Assembly (NCBI GenBank): GCA_965227145.1
Contig: OZ245730.1
Span: 3,596,001 to 3,660,000, forward strand
Direction of reading: 5' to 3'
DNA: 64,000 nucleotides
Source of the DNA: JACKAQ01 sp965227145
GTDB lineage: Bacteria; Calditrichota; Calditrichia; RBG-13-44-9; J075
In this document: piece after piece, positions 54,948 to 62,950 of the stretch
Position numbering within the stretch: position 1 is the stretch's first letter
Layout: each line of letters starts with the position of its first letter
The notes under the pieces: model-generated
Told to the model about the DNA's origin: nothing
The model's input: the letters and a program-made list of their open reading frames with translations, nothing else
The model's database searches: none
Made by a program: the position numbers and the translations under genes

Positions 54948-56462
54948 TTATTCCGCAAACAAAGATTTAAACTGCGAACGAATTTCAGTCGACCCAAATT
55001 GCGCAAATGTGTCGTGAAATGCGGTCCGCATTTGCCGTTTGCGTTCGCTCAACGTGCCAATCAAACTACCGATTGCTGCAACGGTTTGTACGCCGCTTCC
55101 TTTTTTGGAGAACAAATTCAGCCATTCGTACAGCGTATCGATCTGCACACTTAAGTCGTTGAATTTTCCGAGGTTATCTTGCAATTTTTTGAGCTGTTTG
55201 ATCAACTGTTTCACCTCGCCCGCCGTGAACAGGCTTTCGAAAAATTCCAGCAGATAGCGCAATTTTTTGCAATCAATGCGCAGCGTGTGCAATTGCTCGT
55301 CTGGCGAATCTGTGCCGATGGCTTTGCCATCTTTTATCACCCGGCGGTAGCGTTTGTAAATCCGCTGTTTTGCCAATTCAACAGCCGGCATAACCGCGTT
55401 CGGTGCCACTTCCGGTTGGGCATATTTCAGATATTTTTGCCAATCGTTCAACAATTCCCCATATTCACTGCTGTTCAGCGCCCGGCGGACTTTCCGCAAC
55501 GCTTTTTTTCGTTCCGATTGCAAATGGGCGAACACCGGTTCAATTGCCGGGCGAAGCTGTTCCGGCAACAATTGGCGATACGTTGGGGCATCCATCAGAT
55601 ATACATCCAAATCACGTAAATCGTTGGTTTGGCGTTGCAAATCAGCAAAAGCATTTTTGAATTTCTCAACATCGTCCGGCGGGAAAATGCCGCGAATCTG
55701 GCTCAATCCGGATCGTGTCCGGCGAATCGCCACCCGGAAATCGTGCAAAAATTCGCTGTCGAGATCGTCAAATGTGCCCTGCTCATTTTGCCGGATGATA
55801 TCCAGCAGTTGCCCGAAAATTTCCCGCGCGGCATCCAGTGCAGTCATTTCCTGCCGCAAATTGAGCTGCAATTTGCCGCTGTACTCACCGGGTTGCTGAC
55901 CGGCCGCAGCCATAATTGCCTCAAAAGCGCTGTTGCTCGTTTCGATTGACGGGTGATCCGCAACAGCGTTCGAAAGCTGGTTGAACGCTTCGTCGTAACC
56001 GCGCAATCCGACCATCGTTAAATGATAAACCGGTTTTGATTCTGCATTCGTTAACAACTTGTTTATACTCAACCTGGCAATCGTTTTTTCTATCGAATTC
56101 AGCACCCGGAAAGATGACGTTTCGATGTGCACATCGCCGCGCAGTTGCAACGCACGCATCTCCAGCAACGGCGCAATTTTTCGGCGCAAATCGCCATCGG
56201 GAAAATCTTCAGAAAATTTCGGTGAACCGGTCAGGGTTTCTGCCGCAATTATTTCATTTTGAGATAAATTGTGCAGTTCCCATTTCCGGCCGTTTTTTGC
56301 GAGAGCCAGTTGTTTGGCAAACAATCGCCAGTCAAATGTATCAAAATAACGCACCCGGCCAGTTGCAGTGCTCTCTTTTTCTAAAGAAAACGGCAGACCG
56401 GATTCGCTCAACAATCGATCCAGATTCAGTTTTTCTGCGGTGCGAAATTCAATTTTCAACAT
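54948..56462 (-). CDS. CYTH-like/CHAD domain protein
   Basis: 504 residues. Residues 1-170 have the CYTH tunnel-fold pattern (VRYFDTFDWRLFAKQLALA, LTMVGLRGYDEAF). The catalytic ExExK at the N-terminus is replaced by KIEFR, so this domain is probably inactive. Residues 205-500 form a CHAD domain with the two diagnostic histidine helices, LHDFRVAIRRTRSGL (His240) and LHTLRIDCKKLRYLLEFF (His392), rich in basic residues. CHAD domains bind polyphosphate and localise to granules. It sits between PPK2 and ParA genes with gaps of 42 and 91 bp. Confidence 0.88.
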   Translation of the reverse strand: MLKIEFRTAEKLNLDRLLSESGLPFSLEKESTATGRVRYFDTFDWRLFAKQLALAKNGRKWELHNLSQNEIIAAETLTGSPKFSEDFPDGDLRRKIAPLLEMRALQLRGDVHIETSSFRVLNSIEKTIARLSINKLLTNAESKPVYHLTMVGLRGYDEAFNQLSNAVADHPSIETSNSAFEAIMAAAGQQPGEYSGKLQLNLRQEMTALDAAREIFGQLLDIIRQNEQGTFDDLDSEFLHDFRVAIRRTRSGLSQIRGIFPPDDVEKFKNAFADLQRQTNDLRDLDVYLMDAPTYRQLLPEQLRPAIEPVFAHLQSERKKALRKVRRALNSSEYGELLNDWQKYLKYAQPEVAPNAVMPAVELAKQRIYKRYRRVIKDGKAIGTDSPDEQLHTLRIDCKKLRYLLEFFESLFTAGEVKQLIKQLKKLQDNLGKFNDLSVQIDTLYEWLNLFSKKGSGVQTVAAIGSLIGTLSERKRQMRTAFHDTFAQFGSTEIRSQFKSLFAE

Positions 56463-56504
56463 ACATAACTCGTTGTTAATATTGCGCTTATTTCGTTGTT
56501 CAGA

Positions 56505-58013
56505 TCAGGATTTTTTCTTCTCGGATTTTAATCGCTGTTCAATAGCATCGACAACCGTTTTCAGCGCTTTAACCCGAGCATACAGTTTGCAATTGGATTC
56601 GATGATCGTCCACGGCGCGTAAGTGCTGCTGGTTCGGAACAGCATTTCGTCCACCGCAGCTTCGTACAAATCCCATTTTTCGCGATTTCGCCAATCTTCG
56701 TCGGTAATTTTGTAGCGTTTGTGCGGCGTGGCTTCGCGCAATTTGAAGCGCCGGAGCTGGGTTTCTTTGTCGATGTGCAGCCAGAATTTGACGATCACTG
56801 TGCCAAAATTGGTCAACTGCGCCTCCATTTCGTTGATTTCGCGGTAAGCGCGTTTCCACTCGGGTTCGCTGCAAAATCCTTCCACCCGTTCAACCATTAC
56901 CCGTCCGTACCAACTGCGGTCAAAAATGGCAAAATGCCCGGCTTTGGGAAATTCCTTCCAAAATCGCCATAAATAATGATGTTTGCGTTCGATATCGTTG
57001 GGCGCGGCAATCGGGATTACGTCGTAGCCGCGCGGATCCATCAATTGGGTCAGCCGTTTGATGTTCCCGCCTTTTCCGGCGGCGTCCCACCCTTCGTAAA
57101 CGATGACCACCGGAATGCGTTTTTGATACAGCGTGTGCTCCAGTTCGCGAATGCGTTCCTGATATTTATCCAGCTCTTTTTCGTAATCTTTGCGATCCAG
57201 CGATTTATCGAGATCGACACCGGCGAGAATGGAGGTGCGCAATTCCACATCCGTGCCCGCCGCTTCAACCGCGAGAGCTTCCGATGCCTGCGCTGCTTTT
57301 TTGGCGATGTTCAATCCATTTTCCAGTTTCTGGCAAACGATCTGAAATATTTTGAGGGTTGCAAAACGCACATCATGCGATTCGACGATGTGCCACGGCG
57401 CGACGGCGGTGTCGGTTTCAGCCAGCATGTCCTCATATGCCGCGAGATACTCATCGTATTGGCGATGGCTGATCCAGTCTTCGTCGGTGATTCGCCAGAC
57501 CATCGCGGGATCTTTCTGCAATTTTTTGAAGCGTTTTTTCTGCTCTTTTTGGGAAATATGCAGAAAAAATTTGATGATAATTGCGCCGTCGCTGGTTAGC
57601 TGGCGTTCGAAAAAATTGATTTCGCGAAAGGTGTGCTCCCATTCGGATTTCGGAAATCGACCGTTCACGCGATCCTGCGACACCCGGCGATACCAGCTCC
57701 GGTCGAGAATGGACATCCGTCCGTCCGCCGGCGTTCGTTTCCAGAATCGCCACAAAAACGGGCGGAATGCTTCTTCTTCATTCGGTTCGCGTGCGGTAAA
57801 AACGCTAAACTGACGCGGATCCAGCCGCAAAATCAGTCGGTTAATGAGCGTCCCTTTTCCCGCAGCTTCCCAACCTTCAAATAAAATAATTACCGGAATT
57901 TTATATTCCAGAATCTGGCGTTGCAGTTGTCCCAAATGGATTTCCAGTTCATCCATTTTTTCTTTGTAAACCGATTTTTCCAGCTTTCGGTTGAGGTCAA
58001 TTTTTTTTAGCAT
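56505..58013 (-). CDS. Tandem-domain PPK2 (polyphosphate:AMP phosphotransferase type)
   Basis: 502 residues from ATG 58011-58013 (GGGGGCGG upstream). Two PPK2 domains in tandem: Walker A GWEAAGKGT (47-55) and GWDAAGKGG (about 300). Each is followed by a lid and a RSWY motif (LDRSWYRRV, FDRSWYGRV). Two-domain PPK2 enzymes phosphorylate AMP to ADP with polyphosphate (class II), as in Acinetobacter Pap. First gene of the minus-strand polyphosphate locus, so AMP recycling would be expressed with PPK1. Confidence 0.93.
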   Translation of the reverse strand: MLKKIDLNRKLEKSVYKEKMDELEIHLGQLQRQILEYKIPVIILFEGWEAAGKGTLINRLILRLDPRQFSVFTAREPNEEEAFRPFLWRFWKRTPADGRMSILDRSWYRRVSQDRVNGRFPKSEWEHTFREINFFERQLTSDGAIIIKFFLHISQKEQKKRFKKLQKDPAMVWRITDEDWISHRQYDEYLAAYEDMLAETDTAVAPWHIVESHDVRFATLKIFQIVCQKLENGLNIAKKAAQASEALAVEAAGTDVELRTSILAGVDLDKSLDRKDYEKELDKYQERIRELEHTLYQKRIPVVIVYEGWDAAGKGGNIKRLTQLMDPRGYDVIPIAAPNDIERKHHYLWRFWKEFPKAGHFAIFDRSWYGRVMVERVEGFCSEPEWKRAYREINEMEAQLTNFGTVIVKFWLHIDKETQLRRFKLREATPHKRYKITDEDWRNREKWDLYEAAVDEMLFRTSSTYAPWTIIESNCKLYARVKALKTVVDAIEQRLKSEKKKS

Positions 58014-58025
58014 GTCCGCCCCCAC

Positions 58026-58319
58026 TTTAACAATCGTTGGTTTTCAGTCCGGATTTTATTTGGATATTTGCTCATTCACGGAGTCGTTTGAAGCCGGCTT
58101 TTCCGGCAATGCAGCGATAACATGCCAAAGATATGAATTTCCGGTGCTTACGTCAATCAATATCCCAATTTTGGCACTGACAATTATCTTTCAAACTTCC
58201 CAATAAAATTACGGATATCAGTTTGGCACTGTTGTTGCCGAATACAATAACAGATGCAAGGCAGATTAACGGTGAGGGGCAAACAAAAACCGTTAACGCA
58301 AAGAAAAAGGGAGACACTT
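58026..58319. other. Divergent intergenic region between PPK2 and NlpC/P60-like gene
   Basis: About 290 bp holding the sigma-54-type promoter at 58224-58238 on the plus strand and an upstream TTTGGCACTG copy at about 58170-58179. The minus-strand promoter of the polyphosphate operon should also lie here but was not identified. No gene seen. Confidence 0.45.
58224..58238 (+). promoter_or_regulatory. Sigma-54-type promoter
   Basis: TGGCACTGTTGTTGC matches the RpoN consensus TGGCAC-N5-TTGC exactly, with GG-N10-GC spacing (GG 58225-58226, GC 58237-58238). A transcript would begin near 58250, 70 bases before the ATG of the NlpC/P60-like lipoprotein. A TTTGGCACTG word 52 bp upstream repeats the -24 half without a -12 GC. 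Confidence 0.65.
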
Positions 58320-59156
58320 ATGGATAAGCGAATGTTTAAAAGGGATTTGGTGAGCGCACGAAACAGATGGTTGCTGTTCGTGTTTCTGCCGGTTTTTCTG
58401 TTCAGTTGTTCATCCACTTACCGCAGCAGCTACACCGGGAGCGCATCCCGCGATGGCTCCGGAACCGTCCGGAAAACCACCCACCCAAAAAAGGAAAACA
58501 GACCCTCACAATCGACGGACAAACGTCCGGTAAAAAAGCAGGTAAACTCCACTAAATTGGATGTTTACGGGTGCAGCTTTCACGGCAGTCCGGCAATTGC
58601 GGCGCGTTCCGTTCAGCAAATTGCCCAACGGATGCAGGCGCAAAAAATATATTACAACAGCCGCGATCTCACCGATTGCTCCGGTATTTTCCACAGATTT
58701 TTGCGGGAAATGCAGAAAACCTGCGAGCATCAGGATTTTCCGTCGCCCAAAAAATACCGCAGTTCCCGCGATTTGGCGCTGTGGTATCACGAGCGCGGCT
58801 CGCTGATTTTGGTGAACGATCCGCTGCGGATGTCACACCTTATCCGTCCCGGAATGGTGATGTTTTATGGCAATCGCGGTAAAAAGTTCGACAAGTTTAC
58901 CGAACGCGACCTGAAAAATCGTAAAGAAATTCACCACATCGGGATTGTGGTTTCGGTTGAAAAAGACCGCACCGGACGGGTGATCAGCTACAAATTGTTC
59001 CACGGCCGTTCGCCGGGAAAATATGCCGCGATCACCGAATACCATTTGCGCACCCCGAGCCGCCGCAATTTGCCGCCATTCGGCAATTACGATCAACCGT
59101 GGGTTGCCATTGCACCGTTAGTTGCCGGCGCGGTTATTTCTGAAAATATTCACTGA
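58320..59156 (+). CDS. NlpC/P60-like lipoprotein
   Basis: 278 residues from ATG 58320 (GGGAGA upstream; the longer frame's 22 residues are unlikely). The type II signal peptide ends in FLFSC (Cys30). A basic Ser/Thr/Pro linker follows to about 90, then a domain with LTDCSGIFHRFL (nucleophile-like Cys120) and HHIGIVVSV (His205/His206) in the order of NlpC/P60 cysteine peptidases. These cut peptidoglycan peptides; the activity is inferred from the Cys-His pattern only. Preceded by a sigma-54-type promoter and followed by a strong terminator. Confidence 0.75.
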   Translation: MDKRMFKRDLVSARNRWLLFVFLPVFLFSCSSTYRSSYTGSASRDGSGTVRKTTHPKKENRPSQSTDKRPVKKQVNSTKLDVYGCSFHGSPAIAARSVQQIAQRMQAQKIYYNSRDLTDCSGIFHRFLREMQKTCEHQDFPSPKKYRSSRDLALWYHERGSLILVNDPLRMSHLIRPGMVMFYGNRGKKFDKFTERDLKNRKEIHHIGIVVSVEKDRTGRVISYKLFHGRSPGKYAAITEYHLRTPSRRNLPPFGNYDQPWVAIAPLVAGAVISENIH

Positions 59157-59175
59157 TTTCCGCTGTTTTGTTTAC

Positions 59176-59207
59176 AAAAGGGAGCATTTTTGCTCCCTTT
59201 TTTTTTG
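59176..59207 (+). terminator. Rho-independent terminator after NlpC/P60-like gene
   Basis: aaaagggagca pairs with tgctccctttt around a short T-rich loop, followed by nine T residues. Confidence 0.92.
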
Positions 59208-59312
59208 TGCTCACCACAAAATTTTTGGCATAAAACAAATTTGTGATGTAGATTGATCGCATATTCATGTGTGGGATTTATCTTACAAATATACCAAAAA
59301 TGGGAGATTTGT

Positions 59313-62300
59313 ATGCATTGCGTGACGCAATCAGCATCCCGGCTAAGCCGTTATAAACCGTTGTTACTATTGACATTGTTGATATATCCTCTTTTTGCCC
59401 AACGTCCGATATTGGACGATGAAACAACATCCACAAAACTGGAAAAAGCGCGGCATCTGGATCTGGAAGTATTGAAGCTCTATCAAAACAAGCGATACCA
59501 AACGGCCATCGATTCCTCAACAATTGCGCTGAAACTCTATCACGAGGTTTTCGGTGCAAACCATCTGGAAGTGGCGACCACTTACCAAAACATTGCCGAG
59601 TTCCAATTCAATCTGCGTGAATATGACGCGGCATTGCAAAATCTGGAAAATGCGCTGCGGATTCGCGAAAAACTGCTTCCCAAAAATCACCTGCTGATTG
59701 CCGAAACCCAACGGAAACTCGGTTTGCTCAAAAGCCGGTTGGGTGAATATGGCGCGTCAGATTCGCTCTATCAACAGGCTTATCGCAGCATTTTGGTCAC
59801 CCGGAAACAATATCACCCGGATATGCGCCCGTTGGCGGAAGATTTGCGAAATCTGGCAGTTCTCTACGAATCGCGGGGGAAATTGCCGCGCGCGCAGCAA
59901 TTATATGAACAGTCGTATCGAATAATTTCTCTGGCGATCGGCTCCAGAAGTTACGATTTAATGTATCTTAACCGCGATTTACGGGCGTTGGCGCTGCTCT
60001 ATTCCAAACGCGGGGAATTATCCGACGCATCGAGTTTGTATCAAAAAACATTGACCCAGTTCAGCCGACTGCTCAGCACGGATGACCCGGAAGTGCTGCG
60101 TTCCGCCGAAAATCTGCGGGATGTTTCCAAACAGTTTTTAGCGGAATTTAATTTCGATCAAACCGTAACAACGCTGGAAATATCTTACAAATATATCACC
60201 AATTCGTTGGGCAAAAATGATGCATATATTGCCGGGTTCGGCGAGGATTACCGGGTGCTCGCCCGGGTGGAAATGAGCAAAGACAAGCTCCGCGACGCTG
60301 AAAGACATCTTCACAGAGCCGAAGAAATATGGGATGATACGATCGACAAAATTCATCCGGACAGAATCATTTTAGCCATGGATTTTCGTGATCTCGGCAA
60401 ACTGTATCAGAAAAACAATCTGTTGCACGATGCGGAAGCCCAGTTTGACAATAATTTCCGGATAATGGTCGTGCAATTGGGTGCAGACAACCCGGAACTG
60501 GCGGATTTTGCCAGCGATTACCGGCTGCTCGGCAAATCGGCAGAATTGATGAACGAATTGACATATGCCGAAAAATTATTCAACCGCGCCTATAAAATTG
60601 TGATTGAAAAAGCCGGCAGCGGTCATCCGGCGTTACCGGTTATCGGGCGGGATTTCCGGGATTTGGCAGGCGCATACAATGGCAACGATGTTGATAATTA
60701 TGATAAAATCAGTGCGCTGTTAAAACGATCCATCGATATTTTTGAGGAAAGCGACAGCGAAAACCAGCAGGAAATTTTGGAAACCTGCAACGATCTGGTC
60801 ATTCTCGCCAAAGCCTACGAACGGCGCAATTATACCGGAAATGCACTGGAAATTTACCAATATGTGTTGCCGCAGATGACCCGTTTTCTCGGTGAAAACC
60901 ATCCGGATGTTGTTTCTGCAAAGAACGAAATTGCCCGTCTCCGGGGTTCGCAGCTTGCATTTTATCAAAAACCCCGGCCAGCGGAGCTTCAATTAGAAAG
61001 TCCAAGCCAGATTGATAACAGATCGCCTGTTTTATCAGCTGAAAATTCACTACCACCCAGAGAAATGGTTATCGATGTCATTCGCTACCCGACCCTCAAA
61101 GCGCCGGAAACGGTAACACCCGCTTCCACATTTGATGTAAAAATTTCGCTGACCACCGATTTGCTGACACCGGAAGTGGAGATTCTCGCCGGACAATCGA
61201 CGTCGCGGGGCGAACTGGTGATGCGCTTGCCCGATCGCGATAAATGGCAGATCGATGTGATTATCGCAGCGCCGCAATTTGAGGTGCTGGACGGCAAAAA
61301 CATTGCCCAAATTACTTTGCCGCGTGAGGGAAATTCCAGCGAGGCAACCTATAAAATACGGGTGCCGGGGGCGGAATGTGCACCATCGCAGAGCACCATT
61401 TATGCAACGCTTTGGCACGAAGGCACTTTTCTGGCAAAAATTTCCCGGCGGATTCTGGTTTCCGGGCTGGAAAATGAGTTGTTTGCCAGTGCTTCCGGCG
61501 CGATCGAAAACGAAACAGGCGCCCGTCCGGGCATTCGTTCGGAGCCGAATCTCCGGGGCGATCTCCACGAAATCAACGTCGGCGGCGAAACGATTACCCA
61601 GGTGCCCAGCATCAGTTTGGCGAAGGATTACCAGACCCCGGATCTGACCGTCTGGATTCTCAAAGATTTTGAAGCCGAAAACGCCGGGCGTTACGAATTG
61701 CAGATCAACTCGCCTTATTTGCAGCCGTATTCCGGTGAATTTGTCATCACTCCGCGCAGTTCGGATTGGCTGGATAAACAAACGCTGACCATCACCCGTG
61801 GCGCGGTGCCCATCAACGCGCCAAACGGCACTGTCAGCAACGAAAAACCGGCGCAACGGGTGTTGCGATTGCAGGCGTTCGGAAAACAATTGTATAAAGA
61901 ACTGGCACCGGCAGAGTTGAAAAGTGCCATCCGCGAATTGCTGCAAAAACGTGGCGACAAATTCAAATCGATCCAGATTTACACCAACAATCCCGGTATT
62001 CCCTGGGAACTGATGCACACCGCCGAAGCGATGAACGGATTCGACAAACCGGACTTTTTGGGTACGCGATTCCGCATTGCCCGTTGGCACATCAGCGGCA
62101 ATTTTAACGTACTGTCCCGTCCGCCGCAGCGCAACAGAATGGAAGAACTGGTGCTCATTTCGCCGCGATACGAAGGCCGGATGGCGCTCCCCAGCCAGCA
62201 GAAAGAAATTGCCGCGCTGCAATCGATCAGCGGATTCCGGCAGGTTTCCGGCAAATTTGATCCGCTGCAGGAATTGTTCGGCAATTTTCCGTCGGGAATT

Positions 62301-62747
62301 ATTCATTTTGCCGGTCACGGCGAAGTGCAGCAAAGTTTTGAGAATATTCCGGAATACGTAATTTTGCTGGAAGATGCCAAACTCGATCTGCTGACCTGGC
62401 GTGGTATTGCTTCCGGCTCACCGCGCAACAATCCGTTTTTCTTTTTCAACGCCTGCGATGTCGGACAGTCGTATAACGTTGCCAATTTTGTGGATGGCTG
62501 GGCGCCTGCCGTGCTGGAAACCGGCGCCAGCGGATACATCGGCGGATTGTGGCCGCTCGGCGATGCCAGCGCCGCGGATTTCGCGGTCAGGTTTTACGAA
62601 ATCCTCGATGAAAAATTGAAAGACGGTCCGGTCAACGTTGCCGATCTGCTCCGCGAAACCCGCAAAAATTTTACCGAAAACGGCGACCCGACGTTTCTGG
62701 CATACATTTATTACGGCGATCCCAATTTTGAATTTGTGCGCAGGTAA
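59313..62747 (+). CDS. Exported TPR-CHAT (caspase-like) protein
   Basis: 1144 residues from ATG 59313 (GGGAGATTTGT upstream; the longer frame has 20 unlikely residues). Probable signal peptide at 1-29 (LLLLTLLIYPLFA). Tetratricopeptide-type helical repeats run from about 40 to 545 (YQTAIDSSTIALKLYHEVFG, ALQNLENALRIREKLLP), with the periodic Y..A/L.IR pattern. A beta-rich region of about 300 residues follows (from about 590), then a CHAT domain at about 870-1140. The catalytic dyad is intact: FAGHG (His1002) and FNACDVG (Cys1048). CHAT proteases are usually cytosolic; here the sequence predicts export. It lies just upstream of a secreted beta-propeller gene. Confidence 0.85.
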   Translation: MHCVTQSASRLSRYKPLLLLTLLIYPLFAQRPILDDETTSTKLEKARHLDLEVLKLYQNKRYQTAIDSSTIALKLYHEVFGANHLEVATTYQNIAEFQFNLREYDAALQNLENALRIREKLLPKNHLLIAETQRKLGLLKSRLGEYGASDSLYQQAYRSILVTRKQYHPDMRPLAEDLRNLAVLYESRGKLPRAQQLYEQSYRIISLAIGSRSYDLMYLNRDLRALALLYSKRGELSDASSLYQKTLTQFSRLLSTDDPEVLRSAENLRDVSKQFLAEFNFDQTVTTLEISYKYITNSLGKNDAYIAGFGEDYRVLARVEMSKDKLRDAERHLHRAEEIWDDTIDKIHPDRIILAMDFRDLGKLYQKNNLLHDAEAQFDNNFRIMVVQLGADNPELADFASDYRLLGKSAELMNELTYAEKLFNRAYKIVIEKAGSGHPALPVIGRDFRDLAGAYNGNDVDNYDKISALLKRSIDIFEESDSENQQEILETCNDLVILAKAYERRNYTGNALEIYQYVLPQMTRFLGENHPDVVSAKNEIARLRGSQLAFYQKPRPAELQLESPSQIDNRSPVLSAENSLPPREMVIDVIRYPTLKAPETVTPASTFDVKISLTTDLLTPEVEILAGQSTSRGELVMRLPDRDKWQIDVIIAAPQFEVLDGKNIAQITLPREGNSSEATYKIRVPGAECAPSQSTIYATLWHEGTFLAKISRRILVSGLENELFASASGAIENETGARPGIRSEPNLRGDLHEINVGGETITQVPSISLAKDYQTPDLTVWILKDFEAENAGRYELQINSPYLQPYSGEFVITPRSSDWLDKQTLTITRGAVPINAPNGTVSNEKPAQRVLRLQAFGKQLYKELAPAELKSAIRELLQKRGDKFKSIQIYTNNPGIPWELMHTAEAMNGFDKPDFLGTRFRIARWHISGNFNVLSRPPQRNRMEELVLISPRYEGRMALPSQQKEIAALQSISGFRQVSGKFDPLQELFGNFPSGIIHFAGHGEVQQSFENIPEYVILLEDAKLDLLTWRGIASGSPRNNPFFFFNACDVGQSYNVANFVDGWAPAVLETGASGYIGGLWPLGDASAADFAVRFYEILDEKLKDGPVNVADLLRETRKNFTENGDPTFLAYIYYGDPNFEFVRR

Positions 62748-62761
62748 TAGCAAAACCGTTG

Positions 62762-62794
62762 TGGTGCCGGAGCATAGCTGAAGGCACCATTTTA
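62762..62794 (+). terminator. Possible terminator after TPR-CHAT gene
   Basis: tggtgcc (62762-62768) and ggcacca (62783-62789) can pair, with a small inner agc/gct stem, followed by TTTTA. Weak T tract, so read-through into the beta-propeller gene is possible. Confidence 0.35.
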
Positions 62795-62950
62795 TCCCTC
62801 CTCCCCCATTTACGTGCGGGTTGAAACTTGCATTCCAGTGCCATATATTTGATCATCAAATCAACAATCGCAGTTAGAAAAAGCTGCGATTTCCGGCGAC
62901 TGCCCACCGCCAAAACCGACAATCGCCTACTTTTCAGGAGTGACTTCACT

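Noticed and set aside
58170..58186. Upstream TTTGGCACTG copy as a second sigma-54 promoter
   Set aside because: The -24 half is good but there is no GC at the -12 position (reads TA).
61050..62333. Minus-strand 427-codon frame opposite the TPR-CHAT gene
   Set aside because: Antisense shadow; low-complexity Phe/Arg/Gln-rich translation, no start context and no family pattern.
62816..62835. GG-N10-GC word upstream of the beta-propeller gene as a sigma-54 promoter
   Set aside because: Only the GG and TTGC parts fit; the TGGCAC element is absent.
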